Positions 12,701-26,900 of a DNA stretch of 64,000 nt are shown piece after piece (position 1 is the stretch's first letter; the number at the start of each line of letters is the position of its first letter). The notes under the pieces are model-generated. The model was not told where the DNA came from. It searched no databases and worked only from the letters and a program-made list of their open reading frames with translations. The position numbers and the translations under genes were made by a program. Source of the DNA: Sceloporus undulatus (taxonomy: Eukaryota > Chordata > Lepidosauria > Squamata > Phrynosomatidae); contig NC_056527.1 of NCBI RefSeq assembly GCF_019175285.1, positions 107,111,746 to 107,175,745 of the forward strand, given 5' to 3'.

Positions 12701-14907
12701 AGCCTGAGGCATCTGTTTGCAATATATGCCCTCTTGCCTACTGGGCTAAGACCTCTTTCTGCAGAAAATGATCCTAGTTATAGGACTGGTCCATCTTGCC
12801 CATGACTGATTGACAAGACATCTCCAACGTCTGTGTCAGAAATAATCTACTTTGGGCAACAATTTCATGCTCTTGCTCCTGAGTAAATCCCAGCAGAATC
12901 TATGCAGTTTATATTCTTTAGCTGTATGCCGAGTAGATTAGCATCCATGACTGTATGTACCCTCCAGCTATCAACCTCTGTGTCTCTACAGGGCTGACAC
13001 CTCCCCACAGCAGAAGCGGCAAGAACTGTATAGGGAGATTCGCTCACACATCTGGCAGGAGCATGGCCGGGCACAGATCCATGGATGGAGCCAGCCACCT
13101 GAGCTCCAGGTGAGCATCCTTGCACACATGCTAATATTTGATTAATTAATTAACCAATCCATCCATTCATCCATGGCTGCATGTAGCTATTGTCCTCCAT
13201 GTTGATTGATTGGTTAATATCTTGCCATTCTTCCAATATGAGACTCAAGGCAGCTAACTATTTGGGTTAGAACCAAATACTGTTAAAACTATGGCTAATA
13301 AAAATATTTAAAAAACAATTAAATAGGTCCATTAAAACAAACTGTTAGGTTTTTAAAAAGCAGTTAAAATATAAAAAAGCAATGGTGAAAGGGCAAATAT
13401 AAATGCAATACAACCTAGTTAAAAGATTTTCTACACCAGGCAGTTCTCACTCAAAGGCTTGGATAAACAGAAGGGTATTTAGGTCTTCTTTATAAATCCT
13501 GTTCCAAGCAGCTAGTCCTCACAAATTGGGTTCAAAGAAGAATAGCATAGGGAATTGACATTGTTATGCATGATTGTATCACATTGATGGTTGTCACATC
13601 CGATGGTTTTGGTTAATTTTCCAACATTTGATGAAGGAATAATAGTGCCCCTATAGAAAAGGGAGCCATATGTATTTGGTCCTGCATGATGTAATGTGGT
13701 CAAGCGAGGCAGTGGCTTTGACAGCCAGTATTTGTTTTCTTCCATCCCTATAATGAAATTCATTCTTCCTTAGGGACTAGCAGTCCATAAAGTTAAGTTT
13801 CCACATGTTTAAGTTTGGTTCTTCTTTCATTGTAGGGTCAAGATTTATCTCCAAGGGGCACCAACATCCCTGCACTTGTTCAGTTACGGATGCTGGATCA
13901 GAAAGATCCCAGTACCAAGGTAGTAAAGCATAATGTCTTCAGACATTGGGTAAGTGGGGGACACTTACCTTTTTTCCAGCTGACTTGAGTTTCAGTTTAG
14001 GAGAAACAGACTCTATGTAGATAGGACCATGGGCTGAGAGGAAATGTTTTTTTAAAAAACCTAACTGGCACGTTTGCAGCCCTCTTCTGGCATAGCTGTT
14101 TGCTCCACTTTGAGAATTACTTAGCCAAAACTTCTGATTGCAGATGAGATGGGGATGATGCAATTGCAAAATTATTCTTAATAGGAGAGGCCATCAGTCT
14201 CAAAGGCTTACTCGTGTCTCTTTTCTTGCAGCTCTGGTGTGCTGCAGCTTCACTTGGGCCTGAGTATCAAAAATTGCTAGAGGTGGTAAGTATTTATGTT
14301 TGAGGCTAGGAAGGGGGTAATTTAGCTTTCAGTTTTGCATCGGATAGTAAACACTCCCTGTTATCTAGGGAGTCAAGCAGATGGGCAGAAAAGAGTGGCC
14401 TGAAGCTGCTTCTGAAAGCGGGCTGAGACCCTGCTGACGCTGACTGCATTGATTGCTCCCAAAGCAGTCTGCATACGCACGCCATGACCACACATGACAG
14501 CATCAAACCACACTGCTGGGTATTTTTTTAATTCCCCACCACTACTATCCATGTTGCACCATCACAGAAACACACCACCAGTGACTCCTTGATGCCTTGA
14601 TGCACTTCTTTAACCAGCTTCAAAACGGAGTTGAAGACCATCCTGTTCAGGGCAGCGTTCCCAGGCATTGCATAATTGTCACTTGCTATTTGATGTTCTT
14701 TTGTTGCCTGTTTTATTGAATCATTTCCTATATTGCTATGTATTTTATATGTATTATCCTACTAGAGAGGCCCCTTCCCCACTACCACTCCCTTTGTGTC
14801 GTGTCTTTTTGGATTGTAAGCCTGAGGGCAGGGAACCGTCCAATTAAAAAGATTGTATGTACAGCGCTGTGTAAATTTACAGCGCTTTATAAATAAAGGT
14901 TATTATT

Positions 14908-14950
<43 letters not shown>

Positions 14951-17900
14951 GATGCCGTCCCATTGGATGGCAGCCCCCTTTTGATTGGGCACAGAGTCGC
15001 ACCTGTGGGACCTCCCCCCCCCCCACCGGGACAAGTCATTGGAGCAGAGGTATGCCCAGTGCACAATCATGCCCCCTTCACCCATGCCCATCTTGGACTG
15101 TCTGGTTTCTATATTTTGTACTTGAAGCCATTGGAGATGTCACACTTTTTTGTATTGCTGCCCTTACTGCCGGCTCCATCCTTTTTAAATGCTCACTTGC
15201 ACCAGTGACTTAGGGCTTAGGGTTAGGGTTAGGATAGAGCATTCATTTTGGACCAGTTTCATACCGAGATGTTTATTCAGGGTCGAAGGTATGAACTTTC
15301 TGGGCTAGAGTGGTCCATTTCTGCTTCTTTTTAGTCAAGCTTTTCCTCCCTTAGAGCAGCCACGGCACAGTTTCCAGCTACTTCAGAGGTATTCATCATC
15401 TAAATGCCATGCCCCCAAAATGACTTCTTTTGGTCTGTCTGTTTGAGGCTTATGTTGGCTTTCAGTTTGGAGTGTTTTTACCATCTCGTCTGGATGAAAG
15501 TCACATGACCCTCCAGATGTGGCTGGGCAGCAACTCCAAGCATCTTTAGCTAGCATAGCAAGTTGAGAGAAATGTAGGGAGTTGTTGTCCGATAATATGT
15601 GGAAGGTCCCTCCAACCTACAGCCCCCTTCATACTTCAGTTATAGCACTATGGTTCTGGTGTAAATGCCGTGACAACATCCTGTGGAATCCTAGGGTTTG
15701 TAGTCTGGGAAGGTGCCAGAGAGCTCTGGCTTAGATTTCTAAATGCCTCACCAAACTACAAATCTCAGGATTCCACAGGATGTTTGCATGTTATTTAAAG
15801 TGGAGTTGTAGAGCTATAATTGGATAGTATGAAAGGGCAATGAATCAGTTTTTTAAATTCTTTCTCTTGTCAGTGTTTTGTTCTTCTCTAATGACAGTTT
15901 TCTATTTTATATGGTGGCTTTATTATTGTTATTTTTTATCTTACATTGCTTTGGGGGTTTTGCTTATTTTAATTTTAGTTATCTGATATCTTGGCAGTCC
16001 AGCAGTAAAAATTATTGTCCAGTAAAACTTATTGTCAGGAAGCAAATTTAACTCAGCCCCTTTACACTGGCATGGCATGTGTCAGTTTCCAGATGTTACT
16101 GGCTTACATAAATATTTACTCTGCTTACATTATGCAGCATGTCATGTGCCACATGGTGAACATGAAGGTGGTAGAGTGATAGTGGAATAAAATACAAATA
16201 TGTTTCCATTTCGTTTATGTGTCTCTCCCATGTAGCCCAATAATATGTGTGAATATTGGCAGCCCTGGAGATAATTAATAATAAGCACTAAGGTTACAGT
16301 TTAAGAATTGCTGCCCAAATGCTTGCTAACCCCTCCTTTTCTCTGACTTATAGGGTAGCCCCCACCAGCGCATCACAGGCAGCTCACAGCTCTGGGTGGC
16401 TGCAGGAACCCACTCTGCAAGTGAAGTGACTCTCTTTGATGCCCAGAACTCAAACCAACTCCTGGAACACTTTGTCTTGCCTGGAGTTCACATCTTCTCC
16501 ATTGCCTGTGTGCCTGGTCAGTACAAGGAAGGACAAGGGAGGCATCTGAGAGGGACAAAAAATAAATAAATCAGATTTTGTAAGATTTCACTGGGCTTTA
16601 TCTAGGAAGTACGGGAGAACAGTGTCGACTTCAGAGCTGGATTCTGACTTTGTGGCTTCTTTGCAGTAACCTTTCTTCCTCGGTTGCGGTTAGATCACAG
16701 GGAGGAAGGAATCAGTCTGTTTTCTGGTCTGTGTTATTTAAATGGATATTTTCTTCCTAACTCTTCCATGGCCTGGTCCAGTTACTTTGTTAAGGCTGCA
16801 GCTGCCAGAGTTTGCATCTGTATCCATCAAAGCTAGTGAATGTGATGGCTGGTGCTGTTGTGGGTGATGGGAGCTGTAGTACAAAGTTTACTTCCTTGTG
16901 CTGTTCTGTTCTGCCCAATTTCCACAGTAATCTGCATTTTTTTACAAATGCATGAAGTATATTTACATATGTATTTTTATCAATTTCTTGTAAATATGAT
17001 CCAGTACATATGATTCCCCTTACATTACAGAAATACAAAATATGAAGGGCCCCTGCTTTCTTTCATGCTTATTTGTCCAGGCAGCTTGGATCACATTGGT
17101 CTATTTCAAAATATGAATTCAAACAAATTCCCAGGCATCCCTAAAACAGTATTAGTTAATACACAGAGAGAGGGGGCAGGGAAGAGGGGAGGAATATACT
17201 TAATTTTTTTTCCAACAGCAAGTCATGTTTCAGTTATGTTATACAAAGAGCTACTCCTGCCATTGTGTATGATTTTGGTACCTGCATGATGAAGTAGAGG
17301 TAGTAGTTACTATTGTTGTTTTTAAACAAATGTCAGCTCATTTATATTTTCAGAGATCAAAAAGAGAATTCTGGCTCAAATATTACCTTGGCCCTGAACT
17401 TAGCAGAACGGCTTTTCTCAGCCTGGTGCAATCCAGGAATATTGGAATGTAACTGTTATTGTTTCCCATCCAGCATGGCTGAGAATGACGGGGGTTGTAG
17501 TCATATACATTTGAAGGACAATTAACAGTTCCCCATCCCTGCTGTAAATGTTCAGATAATTGGCATGTGGCAAATACTGCCCCATCTTACAGTGTCTTTG
17601 GTTTACTGAAATAATGCTTACAAAATGTTCTGAGTACTCAGTATTTCATATAGTGCATCCCTGCTCCTAAGTGCTTGTATAATTTTAGAAGTATTCCTGA
17701 AGGAGAGATGGCACTGTCTTGCACCAAGTCAAATCACTGGCCTAATTGTTCGGCAGTGACTGCTCTGATTGTCAGCTGCTGCCTAAGTTCCCAGGCAAAG
17801 GTCTTTCTCAGCCTTGCCACATGGAATCCTTCAAGTGGAGATGCCAGAGGTTGAGCCTATAGAAATTTTCCTGTATGTAAACGGTTCCCATTCTGTTCCT

Positions 17901-20900
17901 GGATTATGACTGCACACCAGGAACAAAGTACACACAAATGGAGCTGATAAATGTGGCATGGGCACAGAATTGACAACTGAAGGAGAGTACAAAGTTTAGT
18001 AATAATGATAACGATAATAGATATCTCTGAGGAAATGACACATATATTTTATGCTGGACTTATTTGTGCAGAATTTGTTACTGGGAAGGAAAAACTGTAA
18101 CTTAGGAATAAAGCTGGTTCTCTGTTCCTATCCACCCATGCTTATATTAAGTGTTTCTGCCTCCATGATACAGTTGCCATGAGTCAGGAACGACTTGAAG
18201 GCACACAACAGCAACCTTATTTGTCAGCTCAACAAGGCTCCCACATTATCTTACAGAGATCTGTGACAAGGAAGAGAAAAGTGTGGCCTGAAAGTTTCTG
18301 CTAGTTTTCCAAATACAGTGCTTCCTCGGGTTACGAAATTAATTCGTTCCGCGGCCGCTTTCGTAACCCGAAAAGCCTTCGTAAGCCGAAATGCCATAGG
18401 CGCTAATGGGGAAAAGCCGCGATTCCGTGTGAAATAGCGCCGAAAAGCACCAAAAAATTTTTCGTAACCCGAAAAAACATTCGTAACCCGGAACAATTAT
18501 TTCCTATGGGATTTTTTCGTATCCCGGAAATTTCGTAACCTGGGTATTTCGTATCCCGAGGTACCACTGTATCTATCTATCTATCTATCTGCTCCCCCTC
18601 CCCAAGGTAAATATGAACCCAGAAGTATCGGGAGGAATTGTTTGACACTTGAAGTCTGTTCCTCCTCCCTACTTGTTTCAGGCCCCAAATACCTTATTTT
18701 AGAAACCAGAAGTGACCATCCAGTGACTTCCTGAATTTCAAATAGACCTTTGCTTACTTCAAACAAGCCAGTGTCATGAGTGTGAGGAGAATAACATTTA
18801 AACAGCAGGTTGCTGGAAGCACTGTTTGCCATTTTGGGATAGGCTTCCCTCCCTCTGGAATGGGGTAGTGGTGGTGGGAGGGGTGTAGCTTGCCAAGTTC
18901 TGGAGGAGGGTGAAAATAGCACCCAGGGAAATTGCCTGTCCCTGATTTATAAAAAGATAGTGCTAGCCTTCAGGAAAGTTCTTAGACACAGGTGACGAGC
19001 TGTTTTTTTCTTTTTCCTTTTAATTGTATCTTCTTTTACTGCTGTAATCTGCTTGGATTCCTCAAGATTAAGTGGAATATAAATTAAACTTTGTCCCATC
19101 TCCCTTGCTGCCTCATATCTGCAAGGTCCTGCCTCCCATACCTACCTCAAAACTCACCATTATCATTATCTTTTTAAGTTCCCCCTCACCCTGTAAGGCA
19201 AAAAAGCCTCCTGATCCTCTGTTGAAAACACCCTCCTGTAACTATCAGCCAATGTCCAACAATCTGTTTTTAGGCAAGGTTATAGAATGTATGGTTTCCT
19301 CCCAGCTGCAGAGATTCCTATACCAAATTAATTTGGTATAGAGAGCTGCAACCTGAGTGCTAAGTGGTTACAGGAATCACACAATTCCCCTTTTCCAGTA
19401 GCTCCATTGGCTGCCAGACAGAGCACATCTTTTTTTAAAAGTCTGCCTGGCTCTGGAGATCCACAGGATAGGCTTTCTTTCAGTTCCACCACATTCACTG
19501 GTATGGTTCGTGGGAAGATGGCAGCCTCTAGAATTCCCTCCCTAGGGAAACTAGGGTAGCCTTCTCCTTGCTTTCCTTCTCTTGGCAAGCGAAGACTTTT
19601 TTTTTTAAATTCACTCAGGCTTTTAGAACTGAGGGCTTTTGGGTAAGGGGTGTAAGAGTGCTGTATTGTTTTAAATTGTACTGTTGTAACCATTTTTTAA
19701 ATCTTTGCAAAGTGTTATGTTTTATATCATTTCAGTATGGTTATAATTTAATTCTATTTTAATTTTGCCTTTTTGTTTGTAATCTTTTTAATTTGTAAAC
19801 TATTTTAAGCCCCAGTCTTGGGGGGGGGGGAGGAAGTCGAGTGGTGGTGGTGATGATGGTGATGATAATTCACCCTCTGAATTCTTGTTCCCAACTGTAA
19901 CCCAGCTTCAGGTATTTGAGATAACTTTTGCCAGTTTTCCTTACTGTCTGCTTTAGGTTGTAAGCTGTTTGGGAACAGAGCTCTGTGTGTTACTCTGTAG
20001 GGAACCAGCTTGGTATTCTAACTACTTTAAAGATTATTTAGTTTTGTACACTAGGAGAGCTGGAGTGGTCAGTACCGCTAGAGAAAGTTTGTAAGATTTC
20101 AAGGCAGTCTCTCCATTTGCTGTTGTGCTCCCTGACAAAATTGTTTCCTCTTCTCTGTGGCTGCCCTTTCCAGGCCTTAACATCCCTGACAGTGAGAGCC
20201 CAGAGGTAGAGCCAGAGATTCTTGAAGATCCCCTGGCGCCTGGATCTGACAGCGAGGATGAAACACGGGAGATGGAGGCAGTTGGCACAGAACCCACCAT
20301 CTGGTTTGGAACCCAGGAGGGATGGTAATTGTGACCCGCAGTGTAGGGTGGGGAAGAAACAAGAGTGGGGAAAGGTTTTTGGTGCAGGATTCTCCACCGT
20401 CCATGGAATTTTCTTAAAGTCTCTATGCAGACTCAGCCTTTTCCTATTCTGAACACCACCAAAAAGTACCATATGAGTGTGCGTGGCAAGCTATCTTTCT
20501 CAGTTGTCGCTGTGGCCAGCCATTGTCCCAGCTCTACTGTATTTATTGATGGGTGATTTTGTCAAATTTAGTTTTGCTCAGATTCTCACTTGACCATATC
20601 TAAGCCCATTTGCATCAGATTGTGGTTATCTTTTGGGCGGTGGACGGTGGGTGATGGGTGCAGACGATATCCAGGTGATAATTCCTGCAAATGTAATTCC
20701 TTCATGTTTCCATTTACAGTACATTTTTCAAGCCCACCTTCTTTATATGTTGCTGTTATGTGTCTTCAAGTTTATCTCATGGTGACACTATTTTAAAATT
20801 TTCTTGGCAAGAGTTATTCTGAGGAGGTTTGACATTGTCTTCCTTTAGGGCTGGGAGAGAGTGATTTGCCCAAGGTCTCACAACAGGTTTCCATGGCTGA

Positions 20901-23900
20901 GTGGGGATTTGAATCCTGTAGTCTCCAGCACTCTTAATCCAACATTCAAACCACTATCTCTCTTTGGCCCTATACAGACAGGCCAAAATAAAGCTGCTTC
21001 AGGTCACTTTGGAGGTATGCTGTTTACATGATGCATGGGTCCCAAGTGTCCAGAAGCTGCACCAAAGCTGTGCACCAGTCCTTAGGACTGGATCATAGCT
21101 TTGGTGCGGCTTTTGGGCTCTTAATATGCATGAATTATTTAAACAGAATACTTCCAAAGTGACTCGAAGCAGCTTTATTTTGGCCTGTCTGTATAGGGCC
21201 ATAGTATGTTTTTTTAAACTGCTCATTTTGGGGCATGCCACTTCAGATGTTTAAATTTTACAAGCAATTTCCCAGGTAATTTTTGTATACACACACACAC
21301 ACTACACATTGCTATTTTGTGTGGTATGGTGGTGGTTTGTGTATGCATTTGAGGAAGTGCAGATTGTGAATTACATCACATGCTTTAGAGATGTATGGAT
21401 TTTGCAGGCAAACTGTGTTCCAGATAGTGTTTTGGTTCAGGAAGAACAAATTTAAGATGGTTTCCAACACTGAGTCAAACAAAGTATAGCTTTAAAAATC
21501 ATTATAATAAAAAAGAGTCAAATAACAATAAAATAAACTATCCCATTAAAAAGTGCTAAAATAAAACATTTAAAAAATAATGCTTTGAATAAAAGTACAG
21601 CAGTCCCCCATTTTAACAAACCTTTCTCTGACAACCAGTTTATTAGTCAACAACAAAAGAAAAAGGTCTGTGCTTGCCAATAGAAAAAGAACAGAATGAG
21701 GACCAAATAAACCTCCTCTGAGAGGCAATGCCACAGCCTGGGAGCAGCCACTAAGAAGGCCTTTTCCCGTGTCATTGCCAAATATGCCTGTAATAGTGGT
21801 AGGAAGAAGAAAAGGCCTTCCCTGGGGATGTTAAAATGAAGCCATGCTCACTGAACAAATCTTTTGCTCATCCCAGTCATAGTGGGAATCCCATGATAGA
21901 CCACCATGTGTGTTTTTACTGAGTCTGCCCAGTGTCAGCCAAAAATTCCAGTTGCCAAAAAAAGGAGCAGTAGAGGCAGGCGGGTTGAAGCTGTGATAGG
22001 GCTGGGCACAAGGGCTCGGGTATTTGCTCTTGTCGGAAGTTCCCTACTCTCACTTTTCTTCTCTCCCAGTATCTATATTCACTCTGCAAAGGCTGACTGC
22101 CGACGCTGCCGGGGACGAGTGCAGCTGAAGGATGCTGTCCATTGTATTGTGTGAGTATGCAACCTTTCAACATTCTCTTAAAAGGCTGGGGAGCCTGATA
22201 TGTACCCTTTGTGGGAGTTGTACTCTTTGCCAGTCTGGTGCTCTTTGACATTTCCCTTGTCTTACATCTGATGTCTTTATTTCAGCCATACCCAGGGCCG
22301 TGTAGTAGCTGCATTAGGGGACGGATCTCTGGCTATTTTTCACAGGAACCTGGGTAAGCCCTGCTCCTATCCTTCCTTCCCTTCTCTCGTTTGGCTCATC
22401 TCTGCCTCTGTCAGTCTAGCTTATTAAATTTCCTGTCTTCCCTCAGTCCGGAATTGGGATTTGCGTACCCCACGCCTGGTCGACTTGGGAAGGCCACGGC
22501 GCTCCATCCGTTGTGTCCTTCCTGTGCTGGACCGGCTGTGGTGTGGATACGGAAACCGGGTCTATGTGCTAGATCCTCGTACAGCTCGCATCCAGGTGAG
22601 TGTCCAAAGTTTGAGCAGTTTTGGGAAACTTTGAAATCCAGTGTGGCAAACTGAAATGGTACAAATGACTAATTTGAGATGACTGGGGATCTGTTAGGAC
22701 AGCATGGGGAACATATGGTCCTGTAGTTGTTGTTGGACTGCAACTCCCATCAGCCATAGCTACAATGCCAAATGATGAGGGATCATGGGAGTTGTTGTCC
22801 AACAATATCTACAGGGCCATGTGTTCCTCACCCCTTTATTAGGATCTGGCCAGCATACTGGATGTTGGAACAAGATGGCAGGGGTGTGTGGATTGGTGAA
22901 ATAATGCTAGCCATTCAGAGTAAAATGTGTGGATCTCAAGGGGCAGTAATATAGCTCACAGTAATATACTGTGAGGGGTAGAAGTTTCAAACCTTCAGAA
23001 AGGCATTAGCTTACTAGCCCAGGTGAAAAAGATTCAACCCACACCAGCTCCAGCTGGGACTGAGGAAGACCTACTTGAAACCCTGACAATGTGCTGCCAA
23101 TCATTGAATAACCCTAAGCTGAGTGGATCAATGATATGACTTGGTAGAAGACAGCTTCTAGTGTTCCTATATAGTCTGGAGTGCTACTTGTGGATGAGTA
23201 GAATCATAACAGAATTTCCTGGGTGGGTCTCTTGGGATCATTTCTAGAGAGAGCGCTATGAGATCAACTGTGACTCTTGAGCAAGAAACAAGAGTTCAAC
23301 AATTGGCTCTAGTTGGGATAACTCAGAAGATTATTAGAATTCAATCCCTAGATTTGGAGGATCAGGGAAGATGTGTGGTTCCCCATGTGTTCTTAGACTG
23401 CAGCTCCTATCATTCTTCACTTTTGGTTATGCTGGTTGCAGGGCTGATTGGAGCTGCAGTCCAAAAAATCCAGGAAGATCATTCATTCTCTGCTGTATGA
23501 AGTTGTGCATTTGTTTGTATGTGGGAAGGAGAGGGGAAGGTTTGACTCTAGCTGTCCTTTGCAACTTCCTGTTTTCCTTTCTCCCAGCGGTACTTTGAGG
23601 TGACCTCACACCCAGAAAGCCAAGTGCGGCACATGGTGGCAGCCAGTAGTGGCGTCTGGGTCTCAATTCGTTTGGATTCCTCTCTGCGCCTCTTGCACGC
23701 AGAGACTGGGCAGCCATTACAGGAAGTGGAGCTGGGCTCCTTCATCACCCGTATGCTTGGTGAGTGACCAGGAGTTGGAAGCTTTGGACCTTTTGCTGAG
23801 GCCATGGGGTGCATGCTTGAGGTGCAGAAAGGAGGGTGAGCAGGGCAGAATATGTGCCACTTTACCTATGGGAAGGAGTGGGCAAGGTAAGATGTTGGCC

Positions 23901-26900
23901 ACAAGCAATTATGAATAAAGGAGAATAGAGATACAGGATATCAGAAAGAATACCCAGGACTTGAAGGTGTATTAGCTACAAAGTGCTCCCTATCTCATAA
24001 TTCTCCCAAACTGAGGTGAACATTTTGCGCTACTTTCATGCCACAAATCCTGGGTTTTGTGCCACCACAGACAAGTATGTGCTGAAACTTAGGCGCGTTA
24101 CAGACCGCCCTAAAGCAGGTGGTCTGCCACCGCCATCATTAGCTGCGCCGAGAAGCCCCAGCAGCCAAACCGCGAGGCTTCCTGGCACAGATAAAAAGAA
24201 GTGCCGAAATGGCGCTTCTTCTTCGGACCCGGAAGTGGCACCGCGAGGCACAAGTCACGCACTCGCGACGTCACTTCCGCCACGCGATGTGGCATCCGAG
24301 ACGTCAAAATGTGCGGCCCCTGTGTGGACGGGGGCCGCCATTTAGTACACGCTCCACATGTACTAGGATCAGGGGCCATGAGGAAGGTAAGACCCTTCCT
24401 AACCCTAGCACGCCCCTTTCTAACCCTAGTACGCACGGAGCACGTACTAAATGGCCGTTTGTAATGCGCTATAGTATGTGGGTTAGCTAAACGTTTCTCT
24501 AAGGGCAGTGAGGTTTGTATAAGGCTTTCCACCAACAGAAACATGAGATATTCCTTCATCAATCCTATGACTGTTTTTGTGAGTCAGTAAGTCACACTGT
24601 CTCAGTCGCAGAGGATGGCAATGATAAACCCCCTCTGAAGAAACTTGCCAAGAAAACCCCATGATAGGTTCACCTTAGGATTACCACTGTTGGAAACGAC
24701 TTGAAGTTACGCAACAACAAAACCAAGCCTGGACTTCCTGGACATAAATAGTAGTTGACAATCATCTCTGGTTTAGAGCTTAGTAAAAGGGTTTAGGATC
24801 CTTTTGGATGACCATTCCCAGAATTTTCCACCCAGCATAAAGTTTGTTCTTGGTCTTCTTTCCTTCTCTCCATTTTCCCTTCCCACCATCCTCTCCTTTC
24901 CAGGACCAAGCAGCCTTAGTTTAGCCTTGAACATCTCAGCACTTGGCGCTTTTGGGAAACGGCTGTGGGTTGGCACATCTGGTGGCACCATCATCTCTCT
25001 GCCCTTCACCTCAGGTGAGCCTATCTGTGTAACTGTGGGTGCAGAAGTACACAGTGCTTCCCCCTGCTGGCTAATTGTGAGAATTTCCTCTTGGTTCTCT
25101 GTTTTCCCAGAGTTTGCTGGAAGCTCAGAGCCTTCCTCCACTACTAGTATCCCTTACTGTGCCATGGAGCAAGCACAGATCAGCTACCACGGGCACCGTG
25201 ATGCTGTCCGCTTCTTTGTCTCAGTCCCAGGTAACCTTCGTGGAAATCTGGATTCTCCTCCTTGATTCATTGGAAGAAGAATGGAGTTGTAAACATATGG
25301 GAGGAACTTAGATCCAGGAATCCTAAATTGTTGGCTTTATTACACACACACACACACACAAGCAATCTGTTTGTTTAGTGCTTTAAAAATGTAACACAGC
25401 TGGTCTCTTTTCCAAGAAACTTAAAGACTGAAATTTGCCATAGGAGGAAAACAAGGGAAGGGAGGCAGATGGAGTAAAGAAGGAAGCAATACACAGTTGT
25501 TCAACATACATGTGCTTAGGTTTAGCTGTATAGCAGGGGAGAACATGTGACTCACCAGATATTGTTAGACATTAGACTATGTCAGCCTTAGCCAAAACAG
25601 TCAATGTTGAGGGATGAGAGGAGAGGCAGACTTAATGATATTCTGTGGAGCCAGTACTGGAAATTATTCCAATTCTATAGAAGGCCCGGTACAGACAGGC
25701 GCATTGCAGCGTGCCCATGACGTGCTAGGGTTGCTCGGGGGCGGGGTGTGCACATGCCCTGCAACCCTAGCACGTCATGGGTGTACTGCAGCTGCGCGGC
25801 ACTATTGAGATGGTGTGCACAGCGATGACATGCGAGTAGCGCAGCATCCAAACGGGGCTGTGCCACTGGCACGTCATCACACCGTCGCTGGCACTTTGGC
25901 ACAGTGCAAGTACACTGCAAAAAAGGAGCCACTTCCGTGCGCTCCTTTCTTGCTCCTTAACAGCGTTGCACAATTTGGTTGCTGCGTGCTGCTGCAGAGC
26001 AAGGAGAGGCGTCTCCCCAGTGTCTCTCTTTGGCGCTCTGTACCGCACCGAAGTTGAGTTAAAGTGGGTCATGGAAATACTGGGGGAGGAGGTGTGAGCA
26101 AAGCTTTAGTAGAGATCTTCAGAGGGATTTGAATGGGGAATTAATATTATGGGAAATAATTGTGAGGTAATTCCAGACATCAAGAGTAGCAAGGAGAAGG
26201 GGCAAAGTACTCTGGGTAGCAATCCTGCTCCCTCTTGTGATCTGTTGATATGAATGGTACTTCAGTATCCCTTTTCAAATGCAGTCTTCTGCAGATGTAG
26301 TTTCCTTTGAGGAGGACAGATGTGGAAGAAGTGGAAGGATTTCTGTTGACTGAATTAGGACCCTTTCACACAACTGTAGTACTATGATACCACTTTAGCT
26401 GTCATAGCAATATCCATTCAAATCTTGGGGTTTGCAGTTTGGTCAGGCATTTAGGCTCTCTCATTGAGAATTATAAATAGCAAACCCCAGGATTCCATAG
26501 TTTGTTACCAAGCATTTTAAGTGGAATCATGGGATATAGTCTGCAATGCAGGAATCGGATGTTTAAGAGGAGGGAAGTGAAGTTTTCAGTGATGGAAGAC
26601 TAGACAAGTGGGGGAAGTTTAAGGAAGAAAGCCTAGTCTAAGGAGACTTAGGATATGGCCTAGGTGAAAATACAGAGTTTCATCATGTCAAAGAAGAAAG
26701 GCTGAAAACAGACTAACTCTTAGAAGGAAGCAGTTCTAATTTATTATATCAGGAAGCAGGGTTAAAATACATATAATAAAATTTGTTTAAAATCAGTAAA
26801 ACAGGTAAGGACTAGAAAAACAGGAATTTCACATTTAGCTTTTCAATGGCAAAGTACATAAAATACTTCCAGTACATAAAATGCCACTAATTAAAATATT

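Noticed and set aside
15209-15232. Telomere-like TTAGGG units
   Set aside because: Only two to three imperfect units; too short to call an interstitial telomere.
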